64,000 nt of DNA from Ferrithrix thermotolerans DSM 19514 (GCA_945861025.1 CAMASN010000010.1:1-64000), one strand, 5' to 3'; counted from the first letter of the stretch, positions 10,905 to 19,316 are shown. Made by a program: numbers and translations. The notes: generated by a model not told the origin, from the sequence alone.

Positions 10905-11989
10905 CTCTCAACGTCTTCTCGGTTCACGTAACCACCGCACATGCGCCGCAGGCCTGTGAAGGCTGCGCGGCCGTGCATCACGCGCCAGTTGTCGAACAGC
11001 AACGCTTCGCCTGGCGCAAGCACGTGGCGCCATTGCAACGACTGGTCGTTGGCCAACGTGTCGAACGCGCGCAGCGCGTCGTAGAACGCAATCATTTCGA
11101 GCTCGGGCAACAAGAACGGCGCCCGGTCGTAGTTGTTGAATGACACCTGCACGAGGTGACCCGCGTGGTCGTGGCGGAAGACAGGCCGTGCTGCCATCAG
11201 ATGTGAGCCATCGCCGATGTATTGACCCGGCACGGCAACGGTTGACAGCGTGGCGAAATGTTCGGGCATCTCGGTGGCCATGTGCTTGGCAATCGCAAAC
11301 GCATCGACCATGGTGCTGTCGCCACCGGTTCCGTCGAACTGCAGACAGTGCAGCATCTGCACGCCCGGGGCGTCGTGCGAATACGTGCCGTCGGTGTGTG
11401 GGCGAAGTTCGAGGTTGGTGTAAGCAGTATCGGCCTTGGTGAGATCGGCGGTGAACTCCCACATGCCACCAAAGATGGTCTCGCGCACGTAGCCAATGCG
11501 ACGCAACAGCGCCTCGGTGGCTTCGAAGCTGGCCGGGGTGCCCACAGCGAGGCAGAAACCGAACTCATCAGTTCTGGCTAACCACTCGCGCACGCCATCG
11601 TCGGAGCCCATGATCGCGTCGTATGGAACCATAGGCACATGAGCGCGAATGATGGCTCCGTTCCACAGCGTGATGCCGTCGCGAGACGTGGGCCGGGCAA
11701 CGGTGGGTGTGCGGTACTTGGCCAGAAAGGTCACGGGCAGCACAGAGTTGGGGCTTGAGTCGCTCCACGCGAGATCGATTGAGTCTTCGTTGAGGGCCAC
11801 ATCGGTGGCGACCAGATCGGCATCAACCTCGGCGGTGAACAGTTGGCGCTGCTGGGTCACTGGATGCAGGGTCTCGTCGTCGTGGGCATGGTCGCGCAGC
11901 CAGATCCATGGATAGCGAGTGACGGCGTGGTCGGTCCATGTGACGACGAGCGAATTGCGATCGAGATGCAGGGACGAGATAGCGATCAT
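10883..11989 (-). CDS. TauD/TfdA-type Fe(II)/2-oxoglutarate dioxygenase (trimethyllysine / gamma-butyrobetaine hydroxylase-like)
   Basis: Non-haem iron oxygenase of 368 residues. The N-terminal DUF971-like domain (about 1-95, with WIWLRDH and HPVTQQR) is followed by the TauD domain with the iron triad His198-x-Asp200 (RPHTDGTYSH) and His339. The C-terminal block DNWRVMHGRAAFTG then CGGYVNREDV is close to what I recall of trimethyllysine hydroxylases. The N-terminal domain lacks the cysteines that bind zinc in eukaryotic gamma-butyrobetaine hydroxylase. GGAG lies about 9 nt upstream of the ATG at 11989. The convergent aldehyde dehydrogenase suggests a role in carnitine-like trimethylammonium metabolism, which is inference. 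Confidence 0.85.
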   Translation of the reverse strand: MIAISSLHLDRNSLVVTWTDHAVTRYPWIWLRDHAHDDETLHPVTQQRQLFTAEVDADLVATDVALNEDSIDLAWSDSSPNSVLPVTFLAKYRTPTVARPTSRDGITLWNGAIIRAHVPMVPYDAIMGSDDGVREWLARTDEFGFCLAVGTPASFEATEALLRRIGYVRETIFGGMWEFTADLTKADTAYTNLELRPHTDGTYSHDAPGVQMLHCLQFDGTGGDSTMVDAFAIAKHMATEMPEHFATLSTVAVPGQYIGDGSHLMAARPVFRHDHAGHLVQVSFNNYDRAPFLLPELEMIAFYDALRAFDTLANDQSLQWRHVLAPGEALLFDNWRVMHGRAAFTGLRRMCGGYVNREDVESRLRQFS

Positions 11990-12054
11990 GTGCGGGACTC
12001 CGAAAGGGGTGAGTGTGGCCGTCGGTCAACGTGACTGCGCACCGAGTGTATGTC

Positions 12055-12816
12055 TTAGCGGAACAGGTAGATGAGGGCGACGATCACGCCGAATACGATC
12101 ACGAATGGTCGCAGTCGCTGAGCGGGAATAATCCCAACAAGACGACCACCCAGATGGCCGCCGATCAAACTTGCTGGCGCCATCACCAACACGAGGGTCC
12201 ATTCGATGCGGCCCGAGAACACCAAAAAGGCCGCAGCGCAACCGTTGATGACCACCGACATCAGTTGTTTGACAGCGTTGAGACGTGTAAAGGGCAGGTG
12301 CGAGAAGAGGCCGAGCACGGCCACCAGCATGATGCCTAAGCCCGCACCGAAATAGCCGCCGTATATTGCGGCCAACAAGATCGAGCCAAGCTCGAGCAAG
12401 CGGTGCGACGGTGATCCTTGCGAGCGACTTGTCAATATCGCACGCAGACGATCTTGGAAACCGAGTAGCCCGCAGGCGGCAAGAATCATGAACGGCACGA
12501 TCTGGCGGAACACAGCCTCGCTGGTGACCACGAGCAAGATCGATCCGCCAAGGCCGCCAAGCGCAGCGGTAATCATTTGCGGGCGTAAACCGCGGCCCAG
12601 GCCAGCAAGATCTCGCCGCTGTGCGTAGCTGCCTCCCACATAGCCCGGGCACAACGACACGGTGTTGGTTGCGTTGGCGCGAACAGCCGGAACGCCGATG
12701 GCCGTGAGGATGGGAAAGGTAATCAGTGTGCCGCCGCCAGCGATGGCATTGACACCGCCAGCTATGAGGGCTGCCGCTGCGGCAACAACATGGGCGATTG
12801 CTGAGATGTCTGTCAT
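12055..12816 (-). CDS. TauE/SafE-family membrane transporter
   Basis: Polytopic membrane protein of 253 residues belonging to the TauE/SafE (sulfite/sulfoacetate exporter-like) family. It shows the family's N-terminal glycine-rich motif GGVNAIAGGGTLITFP followed by RANATNTVSL, and in the second repeat YGGYFGAGLGIMLVA with LNAVKQLMS. About eight hydrophobic segments are visible, arranged as two halves. The exported anion is unknown. It shares the minus strand with the dioxygenase downstream (65 bp apart) and is divergent from the PfkB kinase. The start is the ATG at 12816; no strong ribosome site precedes it. Confidence 0.87.
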   Translation of the reverse strand: MTDISAIAHVVAAAAALIAGGVNAIAGGGTLITFPILTAIGVPAVRANATNTVSLCPGYVGGSYAQRRDLAGLGRGLRPQMITAALGGLGGSILLVVTSEAVFRQIVPFMILAACGLLGFQDRLRAILTSRSQGSPSHRLLELGSILLAAIYGGYFGAGLGIMLVAVLGLFSHLPFTRLNAVKQLMSVVINGCAAAFLVFSGRIEWTLVLVMAPASLIGGHLGGRLVGIIPAQRLRPFVIVFGVIVALIYLFR

Positions 12817-12959
12817 GCGCGTGAACTCACGGGCGAGAGGTTAGTTGTCGAAAGACCGCCGGCTGAGTTGGTGACCCGGATGTTGTAGAGGCCCACTGTG
12901 GTGCCAACGGCACTTTCTACCGTGCCGCTGAGCGTCACGAACCACTAGCGTGTCGAGGC

Positions 12960-13892
12960 ATGGCGACCTCGATGTGTGTGCTGGGTGACTTCGCCTGGGA
13001 TGTTCTGATCCAAACCAACACCGAACTCAAAAGGGGTGGCGACACCTTTGGCGAGGTCATGCTCACGCCGGGCGGCAGTGCTGCCAATGTGGCCGTGTGG
13101 GCAACTCGCAGCGGTATGGACACTCTGTTCGTCGGCAAGATCGGTCGCGACAGGTTCGGCCAACTTGCGCAAGAGAACCTTGACCATGAAAAGGTGAAGG
13201 CGTATCTCGTCGAGACCGACGCGCATCTCACCGGGTCTGTGGCCGTGTTTGTCGATCACAGCGGCGAGCGGTCAATGGTTTCCGGCCGTGGCGCCGACTT
13301 CTACCTCTTGTCCTCCGAACTGCCGCGGGCATCCATCGCCGAAACGCGCCATCTTCATCTCACCGCGTGGTCGTTCTTCACCGATCCACCTCGGTCGGCT
13401 GCGCGCACCGCTGCGCATATCGCCAAGGCTGCGGGGGCAACGCTGTCGTTCGACCCCGGCTCGTTTCAGATGATCGAGCAGATGGGCGTGGCTCAGTTCT
13501 TGAAGGTCACTCAAGACCTCGGAATCGACATCTTGCTGCCCAACTTCGAAGAGGGTTCGATCCTCACTGGCCTCACCGAGCCAGCCGCAATCGCGCGGCA
13601 ACTCACGGTGCTGTATCCGGGAGCTCTCGTGGTGCTCAAGCTCGATGCCGACGGTTCGTTCGTGCATCAGAACGACATCGATACCCATATTCCACCGGCA
13701 ACGAACAACTTGGTCGATGCCACCGGTGCTGGCGATTCTTTTGCCGGGTCGTTTCTGGCGCACTATCTCGTAAGCGGCTCAGCGCTCGAGGCTGCTCGAT
13801 TCGCGACGCGTGTGTCGGCTTGGGTGATTGAGCAGATCGGTGCTCGGCCGGCGCCCGATGCTCGGTTGCGTGCCTTGCTCGCTCAGCGCTGA
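12960..13892 (+). CDS. PfkB-family carbohydrate kinase
   Basis: ATP-dependent sugar or nucleoside kinase of the ribokinase fold, 310 residues. Signature 1 is TPGGSAANVAVWATR (residues 37-51) and signature 2 is NNLVDATGAGDSFAG with the catalytic base Asp259. The substrate cannot be assigned from these motifs. The start used is the ATG at 12960; an in-frame ATG at 12972 is the alternative. A TAGCGT hexamer (12946-12951) lies 8 nt before 12960 and would suit a leaderless start there. The downstream CDF exporter is 43 bp away and appears to have its own promoter. Confidence 0.9.
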   Translation: MATSMCVLGDFAWDVLIQTNTELKRGGDTFGEVMLTPGGSAANVAVWATRSGMDTLFVGKIGRDRFGQLAQENLDHEKVKAYLVETDAHLTGSVAVFVDHSGERSMVSGRGADFYLLSSELPRASIAETRHLHLTAWSFFTDPPRSAARTAAHIAKAAGATLSFDPGSFQMIEQMGVAQFLKVTQDLGIDILLPNFEEGSILTGLTEPAAIARQLTVLYPGALVVLKLDADGSFVHQNDIDTHIPPATNNLVDATGAGDSFAGSFLAHYLVSGSALEAARFATRVSAWVIEQIGARPAPDARLRALLAQR

Positions 13893-13935
13893 GCGAGTCA
13901 GCCGCCGCGCTTCACCGTTCTGTAGAGTTCGGGCT

Positions 13936-14853
13936 GTGAGTCAAGCGAAGCGTCTCAAGATTGCTGTCGTGCTCAACGTGGTCATCATCGCGATGCAGGT
14001 CAGCGTCGGAATCCGAGCGCATTCACTCGGTTTGCTCGCCGATGCAGGTCATAACTTCACCGATGTCGGGGCGCTGCTGATTTCGCTCTGGGCCGTGCAA
14101 CTCGTTCGCAGGTCGCCCACTTCCAAGCGATCATTCGGCTATCACCGCTCCGGCATTCTTGCCGCTCAAGCCAATGCAGCGTTGATCCTGATCGCATCGT
14201 CGTTCATCATGTTCGAAGCGGTGCGCCGCTTTACCGAGCCGCATCATGTCGAGGGTTTGATCGTGGTTTTCGCCGCCGCGGCGGCTCTCCTCGCAAACGG
14301 AGCCTCGGCGATTCTTCTGAACGATCATTCCGGCGATGTCAACATGCGTTCGGCAGTGCTGCACATGGTCGGCGACGCTGCTGCGTCGGCAGGCGTGGTG
14401 GCGGCCGGCCTCGTGATGTACGTAACCGATGGTTCCTATTGGCTCGATCCGTTGGTCTCCATTCTGATTGGTCTCGTCATTGGTTGGCGGGCCGTGCAAC
14501 TGCTGAAGCACACCACCGACATCTTGATGGAGGCAACCCCCGCTTCACTTGATGTTGAGGCAATGACTCGGGCTGTTATGACCGTCAATGGTGTCGAGAG
14601 CCTGCACGATCTGCATGTCTGGAGTCTGTCGAGCGCGATGCGAGCGCTGTCTGCGCACGTGGTGCTCGATGGTCATCCAACGCTCGAAGAAGCCCAACGC
14701 GTGGGCGAGAGAATCAAGGCAGTGCTGGCGCATGACTTCGCCATTGGTCACGCCACCCTCGAACTCGAATGCGAGCCGTGCTCCACGCACCTCGACGATT
14801 GTCTGATCGCAGCGATTCACAGCGACCACGGCCACGGGCATCGTCACCACTGA
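13936..14853 (+). CDS. Cation diffusion facilitator (CzcD/ZitB-like) metal exporter
   Basis: Zinc/cobalt-type proton antiporter of 305 residues. Transmembrane helix 2 has HNFTD (residues about 42-46) and helix 5 HMVGD, the two His/Asp pairs that form the CDF transport site. The cytoplasmic C-terminal domain contains SLHDLHVW, typical of the family, and the protein ends in a histidine-rich tail (SDHGHGHRHH) with a nearby CEPC motif that may sense metal. I chose the GTG at 13936 because TAGAGT (13923-13928) sits 7 nt upstream, as in a leaderless transcript; the open frame upstream overlaps the PfkB gene and looks non-coding. Confidence 0.92.
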   Translation: MSQAKRLKIAVVLNVVIIAMQVSVGIRAHSLGLLADAGHNFTDVGALLISLWAVQLVRRSPTSKRSFGYHRSGILAAQANAALILIASSFIMFEAVRRFTEPHHVEGLIVVFAAAAALLANGASAILLNDHSGDVNMRSAVLHMVGDAAASAGVVAAGLVMYVTDGSYWLDPLVSILIGLVIGWRAVQLLKHTTDILMEATPASLDVEAMTRAVMTVNGVESLHDLHVWSLSSAMRALSAHVVLDGHPTLEEAQRVGERIKAVLAHDFAIGHATLELECEPCSTHLDDCLIAAIHSDHGHGHRHH

Positions 14854-14952
14854 GTCGGTGTCCGTCACGTTCGATGAAGAAGCCTCGGTAGCCCAACGTG
14901 GCCCAATGGTGCCGATTTGGCTCGCTGCGGCGATGGCTGACAAAGTTCATCA

Positions 14953-15873
14953 ATGACTGCCGCTGAGCTCCATCAATCCGAGTCCGGAATCGACTTCGTG
15001 CGCACTCCCGATGATCGTTTCGTGGGTCTTGTCGATTGGCCATACGCCGTGCATTACCTCGATGTCGACGGCTTGCGAATGGCCTATGTCGACGAAGGTC
15101 CGGTTGGGGCCACCACGTTGCTGCTGCTGCACGGCGAGCCAACGTGGGGCTATCTCTATCGGCGAATGATTCCTACGCTTGTGGCCGCTGGGTATCGAGT
15201 GATTGCGCCCGACCTCATCGGCTTTGGTCGTTCTGACAAGCCCGTCGACCGCAGCGCCTATACATACAAAGGGCATGTGGCCTGGGTTGCTGAGTTCGTC
15301 AACGCGCTGGGTCTCAGCGACCTCACGCTGTTTTGTCAAGACTGGGGTGGGCTCATTGGCCTGCGCGTCGCGGCCGAGAGCCCTGGCATGTTTGCTCGGC
15401 TCATCATCACGAACACGGCGCTCCCCGTTGGGTCGCCGATGGGTGATGGGTTTATGCGTTGGCAGAACGCTTCGCAGAAGATGGCCGAGATGCATTGCGG
15501 TCGAATCCTGCAGTTGTCGGCTCTCGCGCGTGAACTCAGTGATGCTGAGGTGCAGGCGTACCAAGCGCCGTACCCCGACGAGACATACATGGCTGGGCCT
15601 CGACAGTTTCCGCTGCTGGTGCCAACATCTATCGACAACCCGGCGGTCGAGGACAACCTCGCTGCATGGCGTGTACTCGAGGCGTGGACCAAGCCGGTAC
15701 TTGTGTTGTGGGCGCCCGACGATCCGGTGTTTGGCGCCACCCAATCAACGTTTGTCGATCGCATCCCAGGAGCAGCGGGGCAGCCGCATCAGACATTCTC
15801 GCCGGCTGGCCACTTCATTCAAGATGATGCCGGCGAACAAGTAGCCGCAGCCGTGGTGGCCTGGCTGGGCTGA
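14953..15873 (+). CDS. Haloalkane dehalogenase-like alpha/beta hydrolase
   Basis: 306-residue alpha/beta hydrolase resembling subfamily-I haloalkane dehalogenases, which hydrolyse carbon-halogen bonds. The nucleophile elbow is FCQDWGG (Asp130, followed by the halide-binding Trp131), the oxyanion motif is HGEPTWGYLYR, the acid is most likely Asp256 in WAPDDPVF, and His287 lies in AGHFIQDD. An Asp nucleophile followed by Trp distinguishes these enzymes from serine esterases and from most epoxide hydrolases. The stop directly abuts the convergent carbonic anhydrase stop. Natural substrate is unknown; a haloacid or epoxide activity is not excluded. Confidence 0.85.
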   Translation: MTAAELHQSESGIDFVRTPDDRFVGLVDWPYAVHYLDVDGLRMAYVDEGPVGATTLLLLHGEPTWGYLYRRMIPTLVAAGYRVIAPDLIGFGRSDKPVDRSAYTYKGHVAWVAEFVNALGLSDLTLFCQDWGGLIGLRVAAESPGMFARLIITNTALPVGSPMGDGFMRWQNASQKMAEMHCGRILQLSALARELSDAEVQAYQAPYPDETYMAGPRQFPLLVPTSIDNPAVEDNLAAWRVLEAWTKPVLVLWAPDDPVFGATQSTFVDRIPGAAGQPHQTFSPAGHFIQDDAGEQVAAAVVAWLG

Positions 15874-16395
15874 TCAGGCCTCTACTTCGGCGAGATTGCC
15901 GGTTTCTACTTCATAGACGAAACCGCGGATGTGGTCTTTGTGGGGCACAAACGGACTTGTCTGCAACCGGCGAATCGATTGACGTACGTCTTGATATGGG
16001 TCTTTGAAGGCTTCGAGCGACCATGACGGACGCATACCTGTTTCGGCTTCGAGAGCGTCCATCAGTTCGTCGGACACAACTCGCTGCAGACCGCAATCGG
16101 TGTGGTGCAACAAGATGATCTCGCGGGTGCCGAGCAGGCGCTGCGAGAGCAGCAACGACCGGATGACATCGTCGGTCACCACGCCGCCAGCGTTGCGGAT
16201 GATGTGCGCATCGCCGTGGGCGAGGCCGAGCATCTGGAAGATGTCCATGCGGCTGTCCATGCACGCCACGATGGCAAGTTGCCGAAGAGGTCGCAGGGCG
16301 AGGTCGTGGTCGGCAAATGTCTCGATGTAGTGAGCGTTGTTGGCGAGCAGTTCGTCGGCGTTCGGGCTGAACTCGTTGTTGAGGCCGTCAGACAT
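15874..16395 (-). CDS. Beta-class carbonic anhydrase
   Basis: Interconverts CO2 and bicarbonate. The 173-residue protein contains the zinc ligands and dyad of the beta class: Cys45 and Asp47-x-Arg49 in ACMDSRMD, and His98 and Cys101 in LLHHTDCGLQ, with RNAGG between them. The start chosen is the ATG at 16395, since TACCAT (minus strand, 16408-16403) lies 7 nt upstream and fits a leaderless start; an earlier in-frame ATG at 16446 would add a poorly family-like extension. It shares its strand with the arsenic operon but is separated by its own apparent promoter. Confidence 0.92.
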   Translation of the reverse strand: MSDGLNNEFSPNADELLANNAHYIETFADHDLALRPLRQLAIVACMDSRMDIFQMLGLAHGDAHIIRNAGGVVTDDVIRSLLLSQRLLGTREIILLHHTDCGLQRVVSDELMDALEAETGMRPSWSLEAFKDPYQDVRQSIRRLQTSPFVPHKDHIRGFVYEVETGNLAEVEA

Positions 16396-16402
16396 GGCAA
16401 AG

Positions 16403-16408
16403 ATGGTA
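16403..16408 (-). promoter_or_regulatory. -10 box of the carbonic anhydrase gene (leaderless)
   Basis: TACCAT on the minus strand, 7 nt before the ATG at 16395. This spacing puts the first transcribed base at or next to the start codon, and no Shine-Dalgarno sequence is present. Confidence 0.55.
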
Positions 16409-16454
16409 GCGGCCGATGCGAAATCGGGCGGCATCTTTGGCATCAATCAGACGA

Positions 16455-17600
16455 TTATGACCTTTTGCTGCCATCAACAAGGAGCTCCGCCAACAATCCC
16501 CGAACGAGTTGATCGATCTCGTCGCGTATCGGGCGAACTGCATCGACGCCTTGACCGGCCGGATCGGCCAGTGCCCAATCGAGATAGCGCTTGCCCGGAT
16601 AGTACGGGCACTTATCGCCGCAGCCCATGGTGATCACTACGTCTGAGGCTTGCACAACGGCATCGTCGAGGCGCTTGGGTGTAGCCCCCGCAGCGAGGAG
16701 ATCGATGCCAAGTTCGGCCATTGCGGCCACGACCGCCGGGTTGATTGAGTCGGCGGGTGCGGTTCCGGCTGAGCGAACCTTCACCCGATTGCCGCCGTGG
16801 TGGGCGAGGAGCGCTGCAGCCATCTGGGAGCGGCCCGCGTTATGAATACAGACGAACAACACCTCGGGCACCTTGGTGTCGAGCGGTGTTATGCCGCTTG
16901 GGTCGGCCGCCTTTGTGACGAAGATGAAACGAATCAGCCCAAAGGCCAGGAACGCGCCGACGAGTTGCATGAGGATGAACATCGGCGCCGACGATGGCTT
17001 GATGCCAGCAAAGGTGTCGGACAGCATGCGTGCCACGGTGACGGCTGGGTTGGCGAAACTGGTCGACGACGTGAACCAGTAGGCGCCACCAATCCACGCG
17101 CCAACGGCAAACGGAATGGCCTCGCTGCGTCCGCCACGGATGCATCCGTGAATCACCAACAACAAACCAATGGTGGCCACTACCTCGCTGAGCCACAGTG
17201 CTCCTGACGATCGGGCATTCGTTGAGAACTGAATTGCAGGCAGTTCGAACATCAGGCTGGCAATCACGCTCCCGATGCACCCCCCGATGGTCTGGGCGAT
17301 CGTGTAGAGCGCGGCATCGCGGGTGCTGATTGAGCCGAACAGCCGATCAACCAACGTGACCACCGGATTGAAGTGAGCGCCCGACACTGCGCCGAACATC
17401 AGGATCAGGCCAATCAGCGCGCCCGCAGTAGCGGCAGCATTCTCGAACAGCTGCAAGCCCACGTCGTTGGGTGACAGGCGAGTGGCCATGATGCCCGACC
17501 CCACCACAGCGATGATGAGCAGTGCTGTGCCGAGGGCCTCGGCGGCAAGACGGCGTGTGATCGAGATCGCCGGAGCAGGGGATTGGACTGGTTGATTCAT
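16455..17600 (-). CDS. Aquaglyceroporin-arsenate reductase fusion (AqpS-ArsC type)
   Basis: Channel-enzyme fusion of 381 residues. Residues about 13-230 are a MIP channel with six membrane segments and the two selectivity loops HFNPV (77-81) and ANPAV (183-187). Residues about 245-375 are a low-molecular-weight phosphatase-type arsenate reductase with the CX5R loop FVCIHNAGRS (Cys251, Arg257) and the later MGCGDKCPYYPGKRYLDW (Cys327, Cys331). Such fusions are known from actinobacteria, where arsenate is reduced and arsenite leaves through the channel. The ATG at 17600 overlaps the stop of the upstream regulator-reductase (ATGA), so the open frame further upstream is ignored. No ArsB or ACR3 pump is nearby. 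Confidence 0.92.
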   Translation of the reverse strand: MNQPVQSPAPAISITRRLAAEALGTALLIIAVVGSGIMATRLSPNDVGLQLFENAAATAGALIGLILMFGAVSGAHFNPVVTLVDRLFGSISTRDAALYTIAQTIGGCIGSVIASLMFELPAIQFSTNARSSGALWLSEVVATIGLLLVIHGCIRGGRSEAIPFAVGAWIGGAYWFTSSTSFANPAVTVARMLSDTFAGIKPSSAPMFILMQLVGAFLAFGLIRFIFVTKAADPSGITPLDTKVPEVLFVCIHNAGRSQMAAALLAHHGGNRVKVRSAGTAPADSINPAVVAAMAELGIDLLAAGATPKRLDDAVVQASDVVITMGCGDKCPYYPGKRYLDWALADPAGQGVDAVRPIRDEIDQLVRGLLAELLVDGSKRS

Positions 17601-18262
17601 TGTGGGTCTTTCGAGGAGTTGAGGAGAAGGCTGATTCGCTCGCGTAGCTCTGCAGCGGTTGCGTCGAAGGCGCGTTTGGTGCCGACGGCCACTGGGTCGC
17701 TGATCGACCAATGCAGCCAGTCGGGGTGTGCAGTGATCTCTTCGTGCGCCTGATCGCACACGGTGATCACCAGTGAGGGCAGTTTGCTCACGTTGCGCAG
17801 TGAGCGAGGCGTGGTTGTTGAGATGTCGAGGCCGCAGCGCTGAGCCGCGGCGACTGCGCCAGGATGCACGCGCTCTGCCGGGTGCGTTCCGGCGGACTCG
17901 GCAGGTGCGTCGTTCATCGATCGCCAAAGCGCCGCTGCCAACTGGCTGCGTGCCGAGTTTCGGGTGCATACGAACAGTGCCGCGCTGTGCGTAATGGTGC
18001 GCCTGGGGCGGAGATCAATGAGCGCACCATGGGTGAGCCGCACGTACTTGCGGCGTGCGTCGCCGCTTGAGGCTGAGCGGGTGATCATCCCCACGCCTTC
18101 AAGCACTGCGAGGTGGTGGGCCAACAGGTTCGACTCGATTCCGAGCAATGTGCGCAGTTCGGTGGGTGTGCGATCAGACAACGAGAGCTCGTCGACGATC
18201 GCCAATCGACCGGGATCGCCGAGCGCAGCGTGTCGACTTGCGCGAAGTTCAACGGAGATCAC
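17597..18262 (-). CDS. ArsR-type repressor fused to an arsenate reductase domain
   Basis: 221-residue two-domain protein. Residues about 8-88 form an ArsR winged helix (HAALGDPGRLAIVDELS, then SNLLAHHLAVLEGVGMI). Residues about 92-221 form an ArsC/LMW-phosphatase domain with CX5R in FVCTRNSARSQ (Cys99, Arg105), SAGTHPAERVHPGA, and the VITVCDQAHEE segment. The second cysteine that thioredoxin-coupled ArsC uses after that segment is absent, which would fit mycothiol/mycoredoxin coupling. The GTG at 18262 is preceded by a consensus-like promoter placing transcription at the start codon; a TTG at 18283 lies inside the operator and is less likely. It overlaps the channel fusion by 4 nt. Confidence 0.88.
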   Translation of the reverse strand: MISVELRASRHAALGDPGRLAIVDELSLSDRTPTELRTLLGIESNLLAHHLAVLEGVGMITRSASSGDARRKYVRLTHGALIDLRPRRTITHSAALFVCTRNSARSQLAAALWRSMNDAPAESAGTHPAERVHPGAVAAAQRCGLDISTTTPRSLRNVSKLPSLVITVCDQAHEEITAHPDWLHWSISDPVAVGTKRAFDATAAELRERISLLLNSSKDPQ

Positions 18263-18268
18263 ACGGGA

Positions 18269-18298
18269 ATCATAATCACTCAATAATTATTGAGTCAA
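18269..18298 (-). promoter_or_regulatory. Promoter of the arsenic operon
   Basis: On the minus strand TTGACT (18298-18293) and TATGAT (18274-18269) are separated by 18 bp. The first transcribed base would fall on or next to the GTG at 18262, so the message is probably leaderless. The 18-bp palindrome described separately fills the spacer. Confidence 0.75.
18278..18295. promoter_or_regulatory. Palindromic operator, probable ArsR-domain binding site
   Basis: ACTCAATAATTATTGAGT is a perfect 18-bp palindrome lying between the -35 and -10 boxes of the arsenic operon. The half CAATAATT recurs at 18296-18303, 15 bp further on. An AT-rich imperfect or perfect palindrome overlapping the promoter is usual for ArsR-family autorepression. 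Confidence 0.7.
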
Positions 18299-18443
18299 TA
18301 ATTTCGCAGTGGTCGGTCGCCTCGTCGCATTGTGTCGAAGCCGGTATTCTAAAATTCTGCGATTTCAGCGGGTCAGCCAGACGGGCTCGACCACAGTGGG
18401 TTGGCCACGTTCGCTGGGCTACATCAGTCAGAGGAGCAATGTC

Positions 18444-19316
18444 ATGAGCGAACGGTTCGAGAACGGTTTTGCAGGTCGCGTCGCGGTCGTTACCGGCGCA
18501 GGCACGGGCATGGGTCGCGAGCTCGTTCGCCAACTCACTGCCGACGGCTGCGACGTTGCGGTGTGCGACGTCATTGGTGAGAACCTTCGCCAGACGGCGG
18601 CAATGTGCGCCGAAGATGGCAACACCGGCCAGGTCCTCGAAGTAATCGCCGACGTCTCGAGCGAAGAACAGATTCTCGCGTTTCGAGATGCTGTCGCCGA
18701 GTGGCGCCCGCACGTGAACCTGTTGTTCAACAACGCCGGCATTGCTGGAGGTGGCAGCATCGTCAACGGCGATCGCGCCCAGTGGGACAAGACCTTCGCC
18801 GTGTGCTGGAACGGCGTGTATCTCAACACCCGTGCGTTCATGCCGTTGCTCATGCAGGCTCCCGTCGGCCATGTCATCAACACCAGTTCGGTCAACGGAT
18901 TCTGGGCGTCGGTCGGACCCGACACAGCGCACAGCGCCTACTCATCAGCCAAGTTTGCGGTCAAGGGTTTCACCGAAGCGCTCATCACCGACTTCGCCCT
19001 CAACGCGCCGCACCTGCGTGCGTCAGTGGTCATGCCCGGCCACATCGGTACCTCCATCGTGATCAACTCGATGAAGCTCAACAGTTCCACCGCCGATGCG
19101 GGCCTCATCGATGTCGAGGGCATGGGCGAACTGTTCCGAGACAACGCACCAATGACTGCTGCTGAGGCAGCCACCATCATGTTAGATGCGGTCAAGAACG
19201 AGCAGTGGCGAGTGCTCGTGGGTGCCGATGCCGAACTGCTCGATGCTGCCGTTCGTGCTCGCCCCAACGAGGCATATCAGCCCAACTTCTTTCAACTGTT
19301 CGAACCACAGGACTGA
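18444..19316 (+). CDS. Short-chain dehydrogenase/reductase
   Basis: NAD(P)-dependent oxidoreductase of the classical SDR family, 290 residues. It has the cofactor motif TGAGTGMG (residues about 17-24), NNAG, the catalytic Ser in NTSSVNG, and the YxxxK motif in SAYSSAKFA. The ATG at 18444 is preceded by GAGGAG (18431-18436) at 7 nt; the earlier open frame lacks SDR similarity. It stands alone between the arsenic operon and a tRNA gene. Substrate is unknown. Confidence 0.9.
   Translation: MSERFENGFAGRVAVVTGAGTGMGRELVRQLTADGCDVAVCDVIGENLRQTAAMCAEDGNTGQVLEVIADVSSEEQILAFRDAVAEWRPHVNLLFNNAGIAGGGSIVNGDRAQWDKTFAVCWNGVYLNTRAFMPLLMQAPVGHVINTSSVNGFWASVGPDTAHSAYSSAKFAVKGFTEALITDFALNAPHLRASVVMPGHIGTSIVINSMKLNSSTADAGLIDVEGMGELFRDNAPMTAAEAATIMLDAVKNEQWRVLVGADAELLDAAVRARPNEAYQPNFFQLFEPQD

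Noticed and set aside
14950-15744. 264-codon minus-strand frame opposite the haloalkane dehalogenase
   Set aside because: The plus-strand frame contains the full catalytic triad. The antisense frame has no motif.
18281-18283. TTG start for the ArsR-ArsC gene
   Set aside because: It lies within the operator and upstream of the -10 box, so it would not be transcribed from the visible promoter; the GTG at 18262 is placed at the predicted transcript start.
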